Assembly: GCA_030765065.1 (NCBI GenBank)
Contig: CM060977.1
Location: 156,746,052-156,810,051, forward strand
DNA: 64,000 bases
From: Deroplatys truncata
Lineage: Eukaryota > Arthropoda > Insecta > Mantodea > Mantidae
Direction: 5' to 3'
Part shown: positions 12,001-23,552 of the stretch, piece by piece
Numbering within the stretch: the stretch's first letter is position 1
How the letters are laid out: the number at the start of each line of letters is the position of its first letter
Translations under genes and position numbers: made by a program
Notes under the pieces: model-generated
Database searches by the model: none
What the model saw: the letters and a program-made list of their open reading frames with translations, nothing else
Told to the model about the DNA's origin: nothing

Positions 12001-12860
12001 AAATAGTGACAGTTTGTACATAAGGAGTTGAGAAAATATGAGTATATATAGCTTTTTGAAGTTGTATGGTAGCCTATAATTTTGGCCAAGTCCTGCAGTC
12101 CAAGTGCACAATTATGGCTTCCTGGTTAACCAAACAGTATAGTTTTATCTATAACGGGTTGAACATAAAGTAAGGGTAGTTTTTAAAAATCTGGAGTATT
12201 GGCTGGCTTTTGGGAGTTTTAAAGTAACTCATGATTATTGCCAAACTTTATTGTATAATTTTTCAATATTTTGATCACGTGGTTTAAACAGATTTCTACG
12301 TAAATGGTTGAAAATATGGTGTGGGAACTTTTTGGAATTGGAAGGTAGCTTATAATTTTCGTTGGCTCTTCAAGTAAGTTTCATCTAGATAAACCAAAGA
12401 ATGTGCTTTGTATGTTAGAAGTTGAAAATAGGGAATTAATGTAAGGATAGCTTATTATTTTTTGTCAGTTTCTAGATATTACATGATAAAACTTCAGTGA
12501 GCTCCTAAAATAACCCAATTTTAAAATATTTTAACCCTTCCCATTTACCCCTCTTGACACGAAGTCATTAAAAATCTGCCATATTTCAATAAAGCGCCAA
12601 AAAGTAACCTCTGATATCCATATTCAACGAAAGGGGATTGAATTTGATGAGATGAATATGAAAAAACCTAACCCCCAGTTTTCAAAATTTTGGAAACATT
12701 ATATAGCCTGTAGCCATCTTGAAGAATAGGGCTTTTCGACGGCGAAAGAATTATCAAAATCGTTTGAGTAGTTTTTGAGATTACCCCTTTCCCCCACACA
12801 CAGACACACATACACATTTCTCTCTTTATAATAGTAGTATAAATAATAAAATTCATAACA
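12001..12860 (+). repeat. diverged internal repeats ending in a (CA)-rich tail; possible LINE 3' UTR
   Basis: Several degenerate units share pieces such as GTAGCCTATAATTTTGG, AAGGTAGCTTATAATTTTCG and GGATAGCTTATTATTTTTTG. The block ends with TCGTTTGAGTAGTTTTTGAGATTACC, a run of CACACACAGACACACATACAC and TTTATAATAGTAGTATAAA, a tail style common to RTE-like non-LTR elements of insects. No reverse transcriptase is attached, so the assignment is weak. Confidence 0.35.
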
Positions 12861-13279
12861 AAATTACAGTTTTAAGCAGAAATATTAAAACAAAAATTGA
12901 CATATACGGCCTTCCTCACAGTGATGCTTAGGTATGATTCCTTATAATGGCATGAGACTTTTCTCATGCTGAGAGTACTGGTACTGGGTGCATTCAACCT
13001 TGTGGCTCTTAGAGACCAATTGAAGAGCTGCTTGATTGTGAAGCAGTCATATCTGGTCTAGTGAACCACCGATAAGCAGCTTGGGGTGCCTCGTTTTCAT
13101 TACATGATCTCTGGCCGTGATTTACTGTGTTGACGTCGGGAGGATGCAACAGTCGTACGGCTGCCCTGGACTTCACTGCTTGCCGTGCCGTGAACAGAGA
13201 ACGGAGTTTCTTTCAGGCACTATTTATATTTTAAGAAATACAAGTAATCATTACGTGTCTAAGTCGCGCTCTCTTTACA
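12861..13279. other. unassigned sequence
   Basis: No coding motif or repeat family was recognised between the LINE-like tail and the mariner at 13282. Confidence 0.3.
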
Positions 13280-13281
13280 TA

Positions 13282-14574
13282 CGAGGGCTGTCCCAGAAGC
13301 ACCCGACCTAACAAAGAAAACAGAAAAAGTTTGGGAAAAAGCATCTTTATTTCTCTACATAGTCTCCTTTCAGCTGGATACACTTTTCCCAGCGGTGTTC
13401 GATAGCTTCGATACCCTGTTTATACTGAGAACCATTGAGTTCTACAAAATTGCCATCAACTGTATACTCCAGCTCTTCACTGTTGGCAAATCTTTTAGCA
13501 CTAAGCTTTTTCTTCTACTTTGGAAATAGAAAATAATCAGAGGTGGCTAAATCTGGCGAATAGGGTACATGAAGAAGCAATTCGAACCCTAACTCATTGA
13601 TTTTGGCCATGGTGATAATGGATGTGTGAACTGGTGCATTGTCTTGATGAAGCAGAACTTTCTTTTTCGCTAAATGTGGCCGTTTTTGCTTGATTTCATG
13701 ATTCAAACGTTGCAATAAGTTTGCCTAATACTCGCCATTGATTGGTTTTCCTTTTTGAAGATAATCAATGAAAATTATTCCACACACATTCCCAAAAAAC
13801 TGACGCCATGACCTTGTCTGCAAATGGAACTGTCTCACCTTCTTTTGAGCGGATTCTCCCTTTTCAATCCACTGTTTTGACTGTTCCTTCGTCTGAGATG
13901 TGAAGTGACGGACCCATGTTTCATCCATGGCTATAAATCGGCACAAAAACTCGGGCTTTATTGCAGCAAAACATCGCAAAACACTCGACTGAAACATCCT
14001 CATGATGCTGCTTTTGTTCCACTGTGAGTAAACGCGGCATCCATCTTGCGCATAGATTTCTCATGTCTACATTTTCAGTCAGTATGCAATATACAGCACT
14101 TTTTGAAATGCCTACGATGTCTGATAGCTCGCGCAACCAGTCGACGGTCATCCAATACCATTTTGTGGATTTTCCTCACGATTTCTGGCGTGCTCACCTC
14201 ATTTGGTCGACCACTGCGATATTCGTCTTGGCAGCTCGTTCGGCCTCGCTTAAACTCTGCCACCCAGTATTTTACTGTTGTAAGCGAAGGAGCAGACTCC
14301 CCCAGAGTAGAATCTAGCTCAGCTTTAATATTCGTTGGAATGAGACCTTTCAAATGAAAGTATTATATCACATAACGATGACCAGTTTTATCCATGTTTA
14401 CAAATTTGCTGATAGCGTTCACTATTGATGGCTGCCAAACAATTGCTAAACGACGTAGCATCATCAAACTTCATACTTAAGCATTATAAGGTTGGTGCTT
14501 TCTACCACAGTCATTTGTATGAAACAACAACCACTATCTATACACCAGGTCGGGTACTTCTGGGACTGCCCTCG
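13282..14574 (-). mobile_element. mariner element M1 (1293 bp)
   Basis: Inverted termini CGAGGGCTGTCCCAGAAGCA / ..TACTTCTGGGACTGCCCTCG are flanked by TA at 13280-13281 and 14575-14576, the Tc1/mariner target duplication. Length is standard for mariner. A broken transposase lies on the - strand. An inverted end of this kind, CGAGGG, is also used by M2 and M3, but the inner terminal sequences differ, so these are separate subfamilies. Confidence 0.92.
13347..14394 (-). pseudogene. mariner transposase pseudogene (M1)
   Basis: The frame opens MDKTGHRYVI with an in-frame stop immediately after, then passes through an HTH region (EFKRGRTSCQDEYRSGRP), an ETWVRHF catalytic segment with first Asp, HQDNAPVHTS with the second Asp, and YSPDLATSDYFLFPK with the third Asp, giving the DD34D layout of mariner. 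The end is GIEAIEHRWEKCIQLKGDYVEK. At least three frameshifts or stops split it, so no full-length enzyme can be made. Total span (about 349 codons) matches intact mariners, so losses are small indels rather than large deletions. Confidence 0.9.
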
Positions 14575-14743
14575 TAAGTATAATACTTTGAGGCATGAAA
14601 GAGTACACGTTCAACAGAATTTTTACTTATTAGATGAATAATAGCAGCACAATTTCTTTCACCGTGCTGCTGTTTCTCTATGTTTGTCTATGTTTGTATT
14701 CACAATCTGTGAATTGTCTATTATTATACCTGATGATGAAGTA

Positions 14744-16148
14744 TACCGACGTTTGCGAAAATTGCAACACCATTCAGAATTTCCTGAATAACTCCAAACT
14801 TGGTGGAAGTGTAGAAGAGTGTGCAAGCAATAAGTGATTAGGTTTGCAGAAAGAGGGTACACGTAGGCCGGGCAGAGCCCTCGCGCGACGGTCTGACAAG
14901 TTCAGTGTTGCGCTCAGTGTAGTAAGTGCAGAGCTGTCAAACAAGGTGGAAACAATAAAGGAGGTGCCAGTATGCCTCGTCGACGTCAAAGGGAGCCATA
15001 GCGACATGTGAGTGAGTTCGAACGGGGCAAAATGATCGGTCTCCGGGAAGCAGGATTGTCATACCGTGACATTTGGACTGTATAGGGCATGCTACTACGA
15101 CAGTGAAGCGTGTTGTGTGGAAGCAGTAGATAGATGAAGGTCGTACGCAGCGAAGAGCGGGTACTGGATCACGGAACATGATCATAGCACGGGATGACCG
15201 TCATCTTGTCCGCATGGCCATAAAGGACCGTCCAGCTTCATCCACAATGTTGGCTCGACGCTGGAGCACTGCAACAGGTGTAAACTTGTCTGCACCAACG
15301 GTTCGTCGCCATCTGCTGCAGGTTGTACTGGTTACATAATGCCATTACGTCGGCTTCTATTGTCCAGAAACCACAAGCTCCCCCGACTGCAATGGGCACG
15401 TGAATATTGTCACTCGGGTGCTGAGTGGTAAAATATAGTCTTTTCGGACGAGTCCCGCTTCAACGTGACCTACAGTGATGGCCGCATACGTGTCCGGCGG
15501 AACCGTGGTGAGCGCAACCTGGAGGGCTGCATTGTTGAACGGCATAGCCGTAAACCCCAGGTGTGAAGGATTGGGGCACCATTAGTTACAACAACCGATC
15601 TCGCCTTCTACGAATTGAGGGCGCATTGAACAGCAAACGGTACCTATCGGTGGTTGTAGAACCTGAGGTATTCCCCCTGCTTCAGGCATCTCCACTGACC
15701 ACATTTCAACAGGACAATACCCGGCCACATATTGCGAGGAATGCACAAGCCTTCTTCGAAGAGCGACGGGTACCATTGCTTCCCTGGCCTGCACGTTCGC
15801 CTGACATGTCGCCCATCGAACATGTCTGGGATATGGTTGGTCGGCACCTGGTGCGTCACGGTCCTCCAGTAACCAGTGTCACGCATTTGTGGGCTCGAAT
15901 ACAAACTGCGTGGAGGGAAATCCTTCAGGAATTTATTCAGAACCTTTTTGATTCAATACCACGGCATATAGCAGTTCTAATTGCTGCGCATGGAGGCCAC
16001 ACCAGATACTGAATATTAGGGCTCAAAAGGCATGTATATATTTGAAAAGTTTATCATTTGTTACTTGTTATGTACCTAACCTGTGGTATTAAATTCATTG
16101 AATTCGTGCGTTTCCTTCTTGGTGTTGCTATTTTCACAAACGGCAGTG
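14744..16148 (+). mobile_element. Tc1-like element T1 (1405 bp)
   Basis: Terminal repeats share GTTTG.GAAAAT.GCAACACC in inverted orientation at both ends, with TA at 14742-14743 and 16149-16150. It lies only 168 bp from M1. A broken DD34E-type transposase occupies 14972-16012. Confidence 0.9.
14972..16012 (+). pseudogene. Tc1-like transposase pseudogene (T1)
   Basis: It begins MPRRRQREP followed by a stop, then FERGKMIGLREAGLSYRDI, the N-terminal HTH of Tc1 transposases. IVFSDESRF supplies the first catalytic Asp, FQQDNTRPHIARNAQ the second, and WPARSPDMSPIEHVWD the final Glu. The last 149 codons (from 15563) are open. Frameshifts and stops break the N-terminal two thirds. Full span is about 346 codons, normal for the family. 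Confidence 0.9.
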
Positions 16149-16150
16149 TA

Positions 16151-17296
16151 GTTTGCCTTCCTATTGTATGTATTTATGTTAGATTTGTTCCCATAATATA
16201 ATGCAGTTAACGGATAAAAGGTACACGCCCTATTTTACGTGGGTGAAGGATAACATCGGTCCTTTAGAGAAAAATAGTTAACGCTACAGTGAGACGAACA
16301 TAGTCACAGCAAACGCTTGCTTCTGCTGAATTCACAAGATACCAAATCAGGTCAAGTCAACATTGTCACTGGAATGCCACACACACACACACAATTAATG
16401 GGCAACTCGAAGTTTAAACATTAGTTCGTAAATAATGCGAGCGCTAGTCATATTTTCTATTTATTTATTATGGAATCGATCAGCACAAGAATGTGCTAAA
16501 CACAGTAGCGGCTCGTGACTGTACATTTTAGGTGTTTACAAAGTTTTAGTCAGACAGCCCTGAAAATGTGAAATAGCATCTGCTGCATAATAGTAGATTA
16601 TAATATAAGGGGAAAATAAAATCACTTTTAACACGTGTAGCATAGGTATACTATTTTTAGACAGTACTCGAATTTGTAAAATATCAATTCTTATATTATA
16701 TTAATTTCTGAAACTAACAGAACGTTTAGAACGCGTTCTTTAAACAAGAGAAATGACGTCAAAAAGCGATATGTCAGATGTTTTGATGTTTAGTTGTATC
16801 GCTAGCAATTATTTTCATCATGTTTTGCCTTACATCAGGCAATGAAGCGATTAAATGCTATACCACATTGCTTTGTGGATCTTTTGGTCAGTATTTCTAG
16901 TATAATTCTTTCTGTTGCTTCCGTAATTTCACTTCCATTTCACTTGATCTTTATGTAGGTTAGTTATAAAATATTAACATTTTAGATCAAAGAAAGCTGC
17001 CAATATAACGTATAGGTTAACACAACAATAAATTGCGATAAATTGAAGTATGACGGTTTGTATGTGAACAGATAATACGAGCGCCATGAGAAATTAATCA
17101 TGTAAAGAGACATAATGAATAGTAAAACCTAATCAAACTCAGTCGAGTTATTAAACATGTAAAAAGGGTAATTACCATGTGATTGGACTTGAAACCAAGG
17201 TTGGCCACAATGAGGATTATCGCACTATAGCTCGTGTGTACTATGTTAGAAGCTCTAGTTTTAGGCCTTGCTGTCTAAAATATCTATTTATGATTA
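16151..17296. other. unassigned sequence
   Basis: AT-rich DNA with a short (AC)n run at 16379-16393. No coding or repeat assignment could be made. Confidence 0.3.
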
Positions 17297-17529
17297 TTTC
17301 AAACCCGGCGGAGGGCGATGAATTTTTTTCGGGCGTAAAAATGCTTAGAATGGCTTCCTTCGGAAGGGAAGTAAAGCCGTTGGTCCCGTGTCGTAGATTT
17401 ACGGCACGTAAACAAGCCTCAGGCCTGATAAAGTGGCCTCTGAGCAAAGTTTCCGGTCTTTCACTCCCAATATAGAATGGTACGCTGAGAACCACAGTAG
17501 TTAAAGAAATTAGATTTATTTTATTTTAA
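17297..17529 (+). mobile_element. SINE-1 copy, 5'-truncated
   Basis: It starts within the B-box (TTCAAACCCGGCGG), lacks the A-box half of the tRNA head, then carries the complete body: GGAGGGCGATG, TCGGGCGTAAAAA, GGCTTCCTTCGGAAGGGAAG, CGTGTCGTAGATTTACG and a TTTATTTTATTTT tail. 5' truncation is typical of LINE-mobilised elements. Confidence 0.85.
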
Positions 17530-18839
17530 ATTTCTAAACACAGTAGTTTGCTACGGCAGTTTTCTGTCGACGAAAACGTTAAATTTCGTTTCTTGCTTTA
17601 TAAGCGAGTGTCTGTGAATTTGTTTAGTTTAGTGATACTTGGTTAGATTGAAGATGACCAGTTGCTACAGTTAAGGGGAGATTAAAATCCGTATCCCACC
17701 AATGTAAATCTGCTAAATTCATGCCCCACTGTTTCAAAAATTCTTTAGGGTATCAAACTGAAATATTCTCAGGATGTAGGATGTTTTAAGTTTACTGTTC
17801 TACATTTATAGAATAAATTTGATTATTAATTATACTATCTTTTGATTAAATATTTTCCAGGAATTATCTTGTTTAAAAATAATCACTCTAATTACTAACA
17901 CCAAAGTAGATTCAAAACAGCATTTAGAGGTTGTTCTTATCATCCTAAAATTATATTTACCAATCTTCCATAGTTTCTGAGAAAGCAGGTCGCTTATACC
18001 CGAAAATGTCACTCACAGAGAAAGCTGTTCAAAGTAAAATTGAAGAAAACAAACTCGCAAATATTCGTAAAGAAAGAAACTCGTGGCTTAAGCTCACGTA
18101 GTACCAATTTTTTGAGAAAAACCTCCCCTAAAAGATGCGCTAAAGTGTACCTGTCTACTCTAAAGTGTATAGTAGTTATGATTTATTTCTGAGCAGGGCA
18201 GAATTCACGTAAAAATGGGAGATACAGTAAAATTTTTAAAAACATATTTAAAATATAAATATTTGCTACAATGATATCAACTTAAAGAGGAAACTCAAAA
18301 CTGTAGTACTGTAAAAAGGGCTAAAATGTTAATGCTGGTAATTTTTGCCATTTAGATTCCCCTTAAACCACTCTCTAACTCTCCAAATATATTTCACAGA
18401 GTGAGGGTTGTCGAGAACGGTAAATGACATTAATCGTCGTGCTGTACTCTGTAATGAACGATCTTATTGAAGGAGAGGTGTCGGTTATTGCTGATAAAAC
18501 AGTTAATGAGGAAATCTATGGTCACTTAGTACTTTAATAACTCCTTGATGGATCCTAGCCATTGAGGTGATATGGGGTAGTTATTGTTCCTTACGCAGTA
18601 GGACCAGGTTAGCATCCTGGTTAAGTCTGCCTCAGGTTTTTATTCCTTGCTTCCCATTACTTAAATTGAAAATCAGATAGTTTCGCTGCTTTATACTCTT
18701 AGCCCCATTTGCGCATTCACTTCATACCAGCTTTCGTGTTTGTTACCACTAACTAAAGGATGTTAGCTTGTAATAAATAAATAAGTTAACAAATAGAATG
18801 TTGAATTCAAGCGCATTTGTAATATATTTTTGTTTACAG
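17530..18839. other. intron sequence upstream of ABCG exon
   Basis: No repeat family recognised elsewhere in the window is seen here. A polypyrimidine-type tract with TTTGTTTACAG closes it at 18839, the splice acceptor for the next exon. A weak tRNA-like patch near 18580-18640 is not convincing. Confidence 0.5.
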
Positions 18840-18963
18840 GGAAAACAAAGAAGCAGATACTACGGAATGTCAATGGGGCGTTCTATCATGGGAAGTTGAC
18901 AGCGATTCTGGGGCCTTCAGGCTCCGGTAAAACCTCCCTCCTCAATTTATTGTCAGGATTCAG
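18840..18963 (+). CDS. ABCG-subfamily ABC transporter, exon with Walker A
   Basis: The 124-bp exon lies between TTTACAG and GTAAGA. After two leading bases it reads 40 codons beginning [19 protein letters not shown] and ends with two bases (AG) of a split Arg codon. Residues 24-31 are GPSGSGKT, the Walker A/P-loop (18911-18934), followed by SLLNLLSGF. The order '[26 protein letters not shown]' is diagnostic for the nucleotide-binding domain of ABCG half-transporters, which export lipids or pigments precursors as dimers at membranes. Its best context is an ABCG1/ABCG4-like insect gene, but two exons cannot fix the orthologue. The ABC signature, Walker B and membrane domain lie outside the window. 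Confidence 0.93.
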
Positions 18964-19590
18964 GTAAGACCAGGTTACAAATTAGCAATAAGTTGCTGGT
19001 CTAGTGATTGTACAGGACAGGATTTTATGAAAACAGCTTCGAATACCAAGGCACGACTTTCCAGGGAAAAATGCCAGTTGGAAAGTAATTTTAGAAAACA
19101 ATTTTATAACAAAGCACTACGATTCTGATATAGAAAACATATTGAGTAATATTTCAGAAGATGTGCGAATCTACCAGATAAACATGAAAAACAATACTCA
19201 AAATAACAATGCAAACTTAAAGTTCTATAAGATAATGATTGATGCAGACCTTTATTCTCTTTGTTTTGTCACCTATATGTTCAGTATGCATTAACAATTA
19301 GTCTTGGAATGCAAGATAAATGTCAATATATTATATTTCATTTTAAAGAGCAATACAAATGCTATCTAACGTATTTTAATTGTTACGTAAAAACTTCTAA
19401 TCAAGTATAAATTAATGTGATAAAGTACAGAAAAAAAGAAATATCAGTGTTGTAGTTAACTTAGGCCTTGGTATGCTGTGTAGGTGATCTTTAAGAAAGG
19501 CAAGAAAACCTTCTATAGGACAATGATCACAGTTATCATCAGATCAGACGAGGGATCGAAATTTTCACTGAGGCTCAAGTAGAGAGCCTA

Positions 19591-19890
19591 AATTAAATTA
19601 AACTGAGTTTTATTTATGAATGCCCTTTAATTGCCGTGGTCCTTAACGTTCCATTTTATATTGGGCGTGAAAGACCGTAATTTTGCTCAGAGGCCTCTTT
19701 ATCAGGCTTGAGGTTCTTTTACGTCCCGTAAATCTACGACACGGGACCACCGGCTTTACTTCCCTTCCGAAAGAAGCATGCTAAGGATTTTTACGCCCGA
19801 AAAAATCCATCGCCCTCCGCCGGGTTTGAACCCGCGACCTCGGGAACTAGAGGCTAGCATGATAACCACTACACTACGGAGTACGACCAC
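19591..19890 (-). mobile_element. SINE-1, full-length copy (300 bp) with 10-bp target duplication
   Basis: AGAGAGCCTA occurs directly at 19581-19590 and 19891-19900. On the - strand the head reads CTCCGTAGTGTAGTGGTTA (A-box) and GCGGGTTCAAACCCGG (B-box), strongly resembling tRNA-Val, followed by the SINE body and a TTTAATTTAATTT-like tail. RNA polymerase III would transcribe such a head. This is the reference copy for the truncated ones at 4767, 17297 and 56087. Confidence 0.93.
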
Positions 19891-20104
19891 AGAGAGCCTA
19901 TTTCCTATATTGGGTCGAAATTGAAACCAGATGAGAAGTCAGTAAGCATGGCATTTATATTCTGTAACAAGATGCCTCAGAACACATTGCACATGCTTCT
20001 TCTATACGGTGTAACGTTTCTCTCTTTAAGCAGATATAGATCTAATTCAACTGTGCGAAATGTTTCTAAGTGTCTTATTAAAACCACAAATACAAAAGAC
20101 CACT

Positions 20105-21074
20105 TGAAGAAGCTAAATTATTATTACGTTATTTTTACATTGTTATTTGCCCCACGCTTTGGGAGCCAATTTGAAGAAGTTGTATTGAAGGAGTTGAATT
20201 GTATTTCGACTGTTGGGGAGCCGAACTTGAAGTAGTTGCAACCGTACGTATGGTAAAAAGTTTCCGGTGGCCTTTGCTCCAAGTTTAAAAATATTAACTT
20301 TGTAATTTGACTGTTTCTTTAAATATTATATATTTATGTTTGCCTCGGCTGCGTCAGTATTTATTTTTAGAGACATGGATGTCTTAGCAGGGAGTGGTGC
20401 GACTGAAGAATGTAGGCTTACACAGATTATAATTTTACTTCACTTCTTTTATTAATGCTTGATACGATTTAAATGACACTTCACTGATATAGAGAGCTGT
20501 GAAATATTTTTTTTATTATTAATTACTTGCACCTTTTAACACGTAAAACTATTTTTTGTGTCACACAATATACGTATTAAATTTCTCGAGGACGCATCTC
20601 GCGTCCGGTTAGGAACACTTCTACAAGCAACGCGTCCGGTTAGGAGCGCTGTCTACAAGCAACTGACTTCTGAATTTGTATATTTTCCTCCATTTTAGTT
20701 TCTGATTGGCTAATCCTAATCCAATAGAATACGTCATTTAACTAAAGCTTTTTCTGGTTATTGATTGGCTATTTATAAACTGTCACAAAAATTACATTAT
20801 TGCTTTCAAAAATCACAAGTAGTATTGTTAAACTTTCAAATTCATTATCACCTCAAGGTTACCTCATTGTTAGCAACTTTTAACCTGTTATTCTCACAGC
20901 TCTTTCACATAACATTATTACACATGCATAAAATAATATAAACATATACAATGTCTATAATATACACTTTTTATATACTGTTACATACACATATTGCTTT
21001 AAGGCGGGCTGTTATTGCATGTATATATTATATAATTAGACTAAAATCATTTAAGTGTTAAAAATACTGCCTCA
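20105..21074 (-). mobile_element. solo LTR, family X, copy 2 (970 bp)
   Basis: Bounded by CACT at 20101-20104 and 21075-21078. On the - strand it starts TGAGGCAGTATTTTT and ends GCTTCTTCA. Its 3' part has two tandem-like blocks, each with CTTCAA followed by GGCTCCCCAACAG or TTGGCTCCCAAAGCGTGGGG (complement of 20150-20169). It aligns to 1768-2745 and to 63586-63692. No internal coding region is attached. Confidence 0.8.
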
Positions 21075-21078
21075 CACT

Positions 21079-21370
21079 CATTACCTGTCAGCAATGACTC
21101 CTTCCTGGGGACCTTAAGGAGAGACACGCAGGGAACAATACATAACTACCACATTTATAGCATTCCTCCATTTCTGCTTAACTTATTCGGTTATCGCATC
21201 CTTTATTCAATTTGATGTATTCTTTATAAAAACAATGCAGGAAACACAAAGAACGAAATGGCCTCTCCCATAAGGCTTGCTCAGATGTCGTACTGTGATC
21301 TCTCTATTGTTGTATGTCTGTCAACATCAAGTTTCTATAAACGATACGAAGTTCACTCGATATGTTACAG
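21079..21370. other. unassigned sequence
   Basis: No coding motif or shared repeat was recognised between LTR X and the SINE-like patch. Confidence 0.3.
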
Positions 21371-21620
21371 CAGATTTTAGGGTGCTGTGGGGTTAGCATG
21401 GCTGCCTCACAATCAAGAGGGACCGTGTTGGAATCTCGGTTAGGATGAATTATCTGGATACGGTTTTTTCCGGGGTTTTCCCTTATCTTGAGTAGACGAA
21501 TGCCGTGTCCCTAAGTTCTAGGAGCCCTAAACATCGGCTTGAGCACAAGGCTGTTCTCGAATATGTGACCAAAATGACAGCAAAAGGGATGGCCAAACCG
21601 CTAGTATAGAGCCTCTGCTG
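21371..21620 (+). repeat. possible tRNA-derived SINE
   Basis: GGGGTTAGCATGGCTGCC (A-box-like) is followed by GTGTTGGAATCTCGG and a GGTTTTTTCCGGGGTTTTCCC block, a layout reminiscent of insect tRNA-SINEs. There is no second copy in the window and no clear target duplication, so this remains tentative. Confidence 0.3.
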
Positions 21621-21798
21621 CTTCACCAGGACATTAAATAAGACTACTTGCTTCCATTTCAGTTCTTTTGTTTAAAACTAGCTTTTCGACACTGCTACCA
21701 CTATTCCCGCTTACAATGCGAGTGAATCAGAATGCATTTACCTAGGTTCCGAGTTCACCGGTGATCATTAATACCTATAAACACACATCATGTGAATA

Positions 21799-23101
21799 CG
21801 AGGGTAATCCCAAAATAAAGGTCTCCAAAGCGCTGGGATCGCAGGGAAACTGTTTGCGTGGGTGGATGTTGGCCATACTGCTTTTTTCCTTCCTCCCCCC
21901 CACTCGCTTCAGAACCAGTCTTCAGAAGCCCTCAGTCTTGGCTTAGCAGCCAGTTATAATGGAGCTTCCGTTAGTCACTACCGCCAGGTGCAAAGTTCGC
22001 GTAATTATTCGCTTTGAGTGCAAAAGGGGTTAAACCTGTCGAAATTCATCGACAGTTGATGTAAGTGTATGGATGACAAAAATGTCCACAAGTTGTGTAG
22101 AGAATTTGCAAACGGTCGCACGGAAATTCATGACGAGGAAAGAAGCGGGAGACCGTCCATTTCTGACGAAACAATCGCAAAGGTTGAACAAATCGTACTT
22201 CAAGATCGGCGGATCACTCTCGATGAGCTCTGCATTGTTGTTCGTGAGATTTCTCGAAGCACTATTCATCGGAGTTTGATTGAAGAGTTGAAATTTCGGA
22301 AGGTGTGCACAAGATGGGTCCCAAGAATTTTGACAGAAGATCCAAAAGGCAACGTGCTGAAACTTCCCGCCAATTTCTTCAACACTATGCAGATGAAAAG
22401 GACAACCTTTTGGATGAAACGGGTGATGAAACTTGGGCTTTCCACTTCACACCTGAGACCAAACAACAATCACGTGAGTGGCGGCATTCCGGTTCACCCA
22501 AGCCGCGAAAATTCAAGAGAACACAGTCTGCCGGTAAAGTCATGGCAACTGTGTTTTGGGATCGAAAGGGGATATTGTTGGTCGATTTTATGGATCCTGG
22601 GACAACAATAATTGCCGACAGGTATTGTCAGACATTAAAAAAACTCAGACGGGCAAATCAGAACCGTAGAAGAGGAATGTTGAGCAAGAGCATAAGCCTT
22701 CTCCATGACAATGCTCGCCCCCACACCGCCCGTCAAACCATGAATCTTCTGCAACAGTTTGGATGAGAAACCATCACCCATCCACCCTATAGTCCGGACT
22801 TAGCACCCAGTGACTACCACTTGTTTCCCAAGTTGAAAGAACACTTGACTGGAAGGCGCTTCAGTGACGACGATGAAGTGAAAAATGAGGTCCATCACTT
22901 TTCAAGAGCATGGTGGCAAGCTGGTATGACATGGCATACAAAAACTGCCACAGCGTCTACAAAAATGCATCGACCAAAATGGCGATTATGTGGAAAAATG
23001 GACAAAAGTTAAAGCTTCAAAACTATGTACCATTTGTTGTCAATAAAAGTTTCCTTCTATTTTTAAAAAAAATTGGAGACCTTACTTTAAGGATTACCTC
23101 G
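21799..23101 (+). mobile_element. mariner element M2 (1303 bp)
   Basis: Inverted ends CGAGGGTAATCCCAAAATAA / ..TTACTTTAAGGATTACCTCG with TA at 21797-21798 and 23102-23103. It holds a broken transposase in the + orientation. Confidence 0.92.
21959..23046 (+). pseudogene. mariner transposase pseudogene (M2)
   Basis: An ATG at 21959 begins MELPLVTTARCKVRVIIRFE and hits a stop. Frames then give the HTH (FANGRTEIHDEERSGRPS), TRWVPRILTED, ETWAFHFTPE (first Asp region: GDETW), ISLLHDNARPHTARQ (second Asp) and PPYSPDLAPSDYHLFPKL (third Asp), i.e. DD34D. A C-terminal YVEKWTKVKASKL precedes the stop near 23046. At least three frame breaks occur. It is less decayed than M1 or M4. Confidence 0.9.
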
Positions 23102-23103
23102 TA

Positions 23104-23552
23104 TTTGTATAATTTGGCTACAGGTTTACATAAAATACATTTCATTACAGAAGATATTAATGAAACAAATAAAATACGCACGTACGCATGTATAGTTAAA
23201 GAAAGATCAAAATATACACTTTTTGCCATAGGGTTACAGAATTTAAACGTGTACAAATGAACACAATTTTACTATGTATAACCTTTAGTTATACTATACA
23301 TTTCAATAATTACTCTGCGTTTGACATTTTTATGTATGGTTTACAATTGATAGCATTGCTCGTCAATTTATTAATTATGCCTAGGCACATACATTACATA
23401 GACAGACATATATTTTCTCCACCGTACCTATAAAGGGAGGTAGAATAACAGTTGTGGCACCAAACTACCCCATATCCTGTTCGGATAAGAGTTGTACGAG
23501 ACAAGACCTGGTGCCAAATTTAAACAACAGCCGAAACAAGCTAAGGAAAAAA
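23104..23552. other. unassigned AT-rich sequence
   Basis: Nothing recognisable between M2 and the HINE. Confidence 0.3.
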
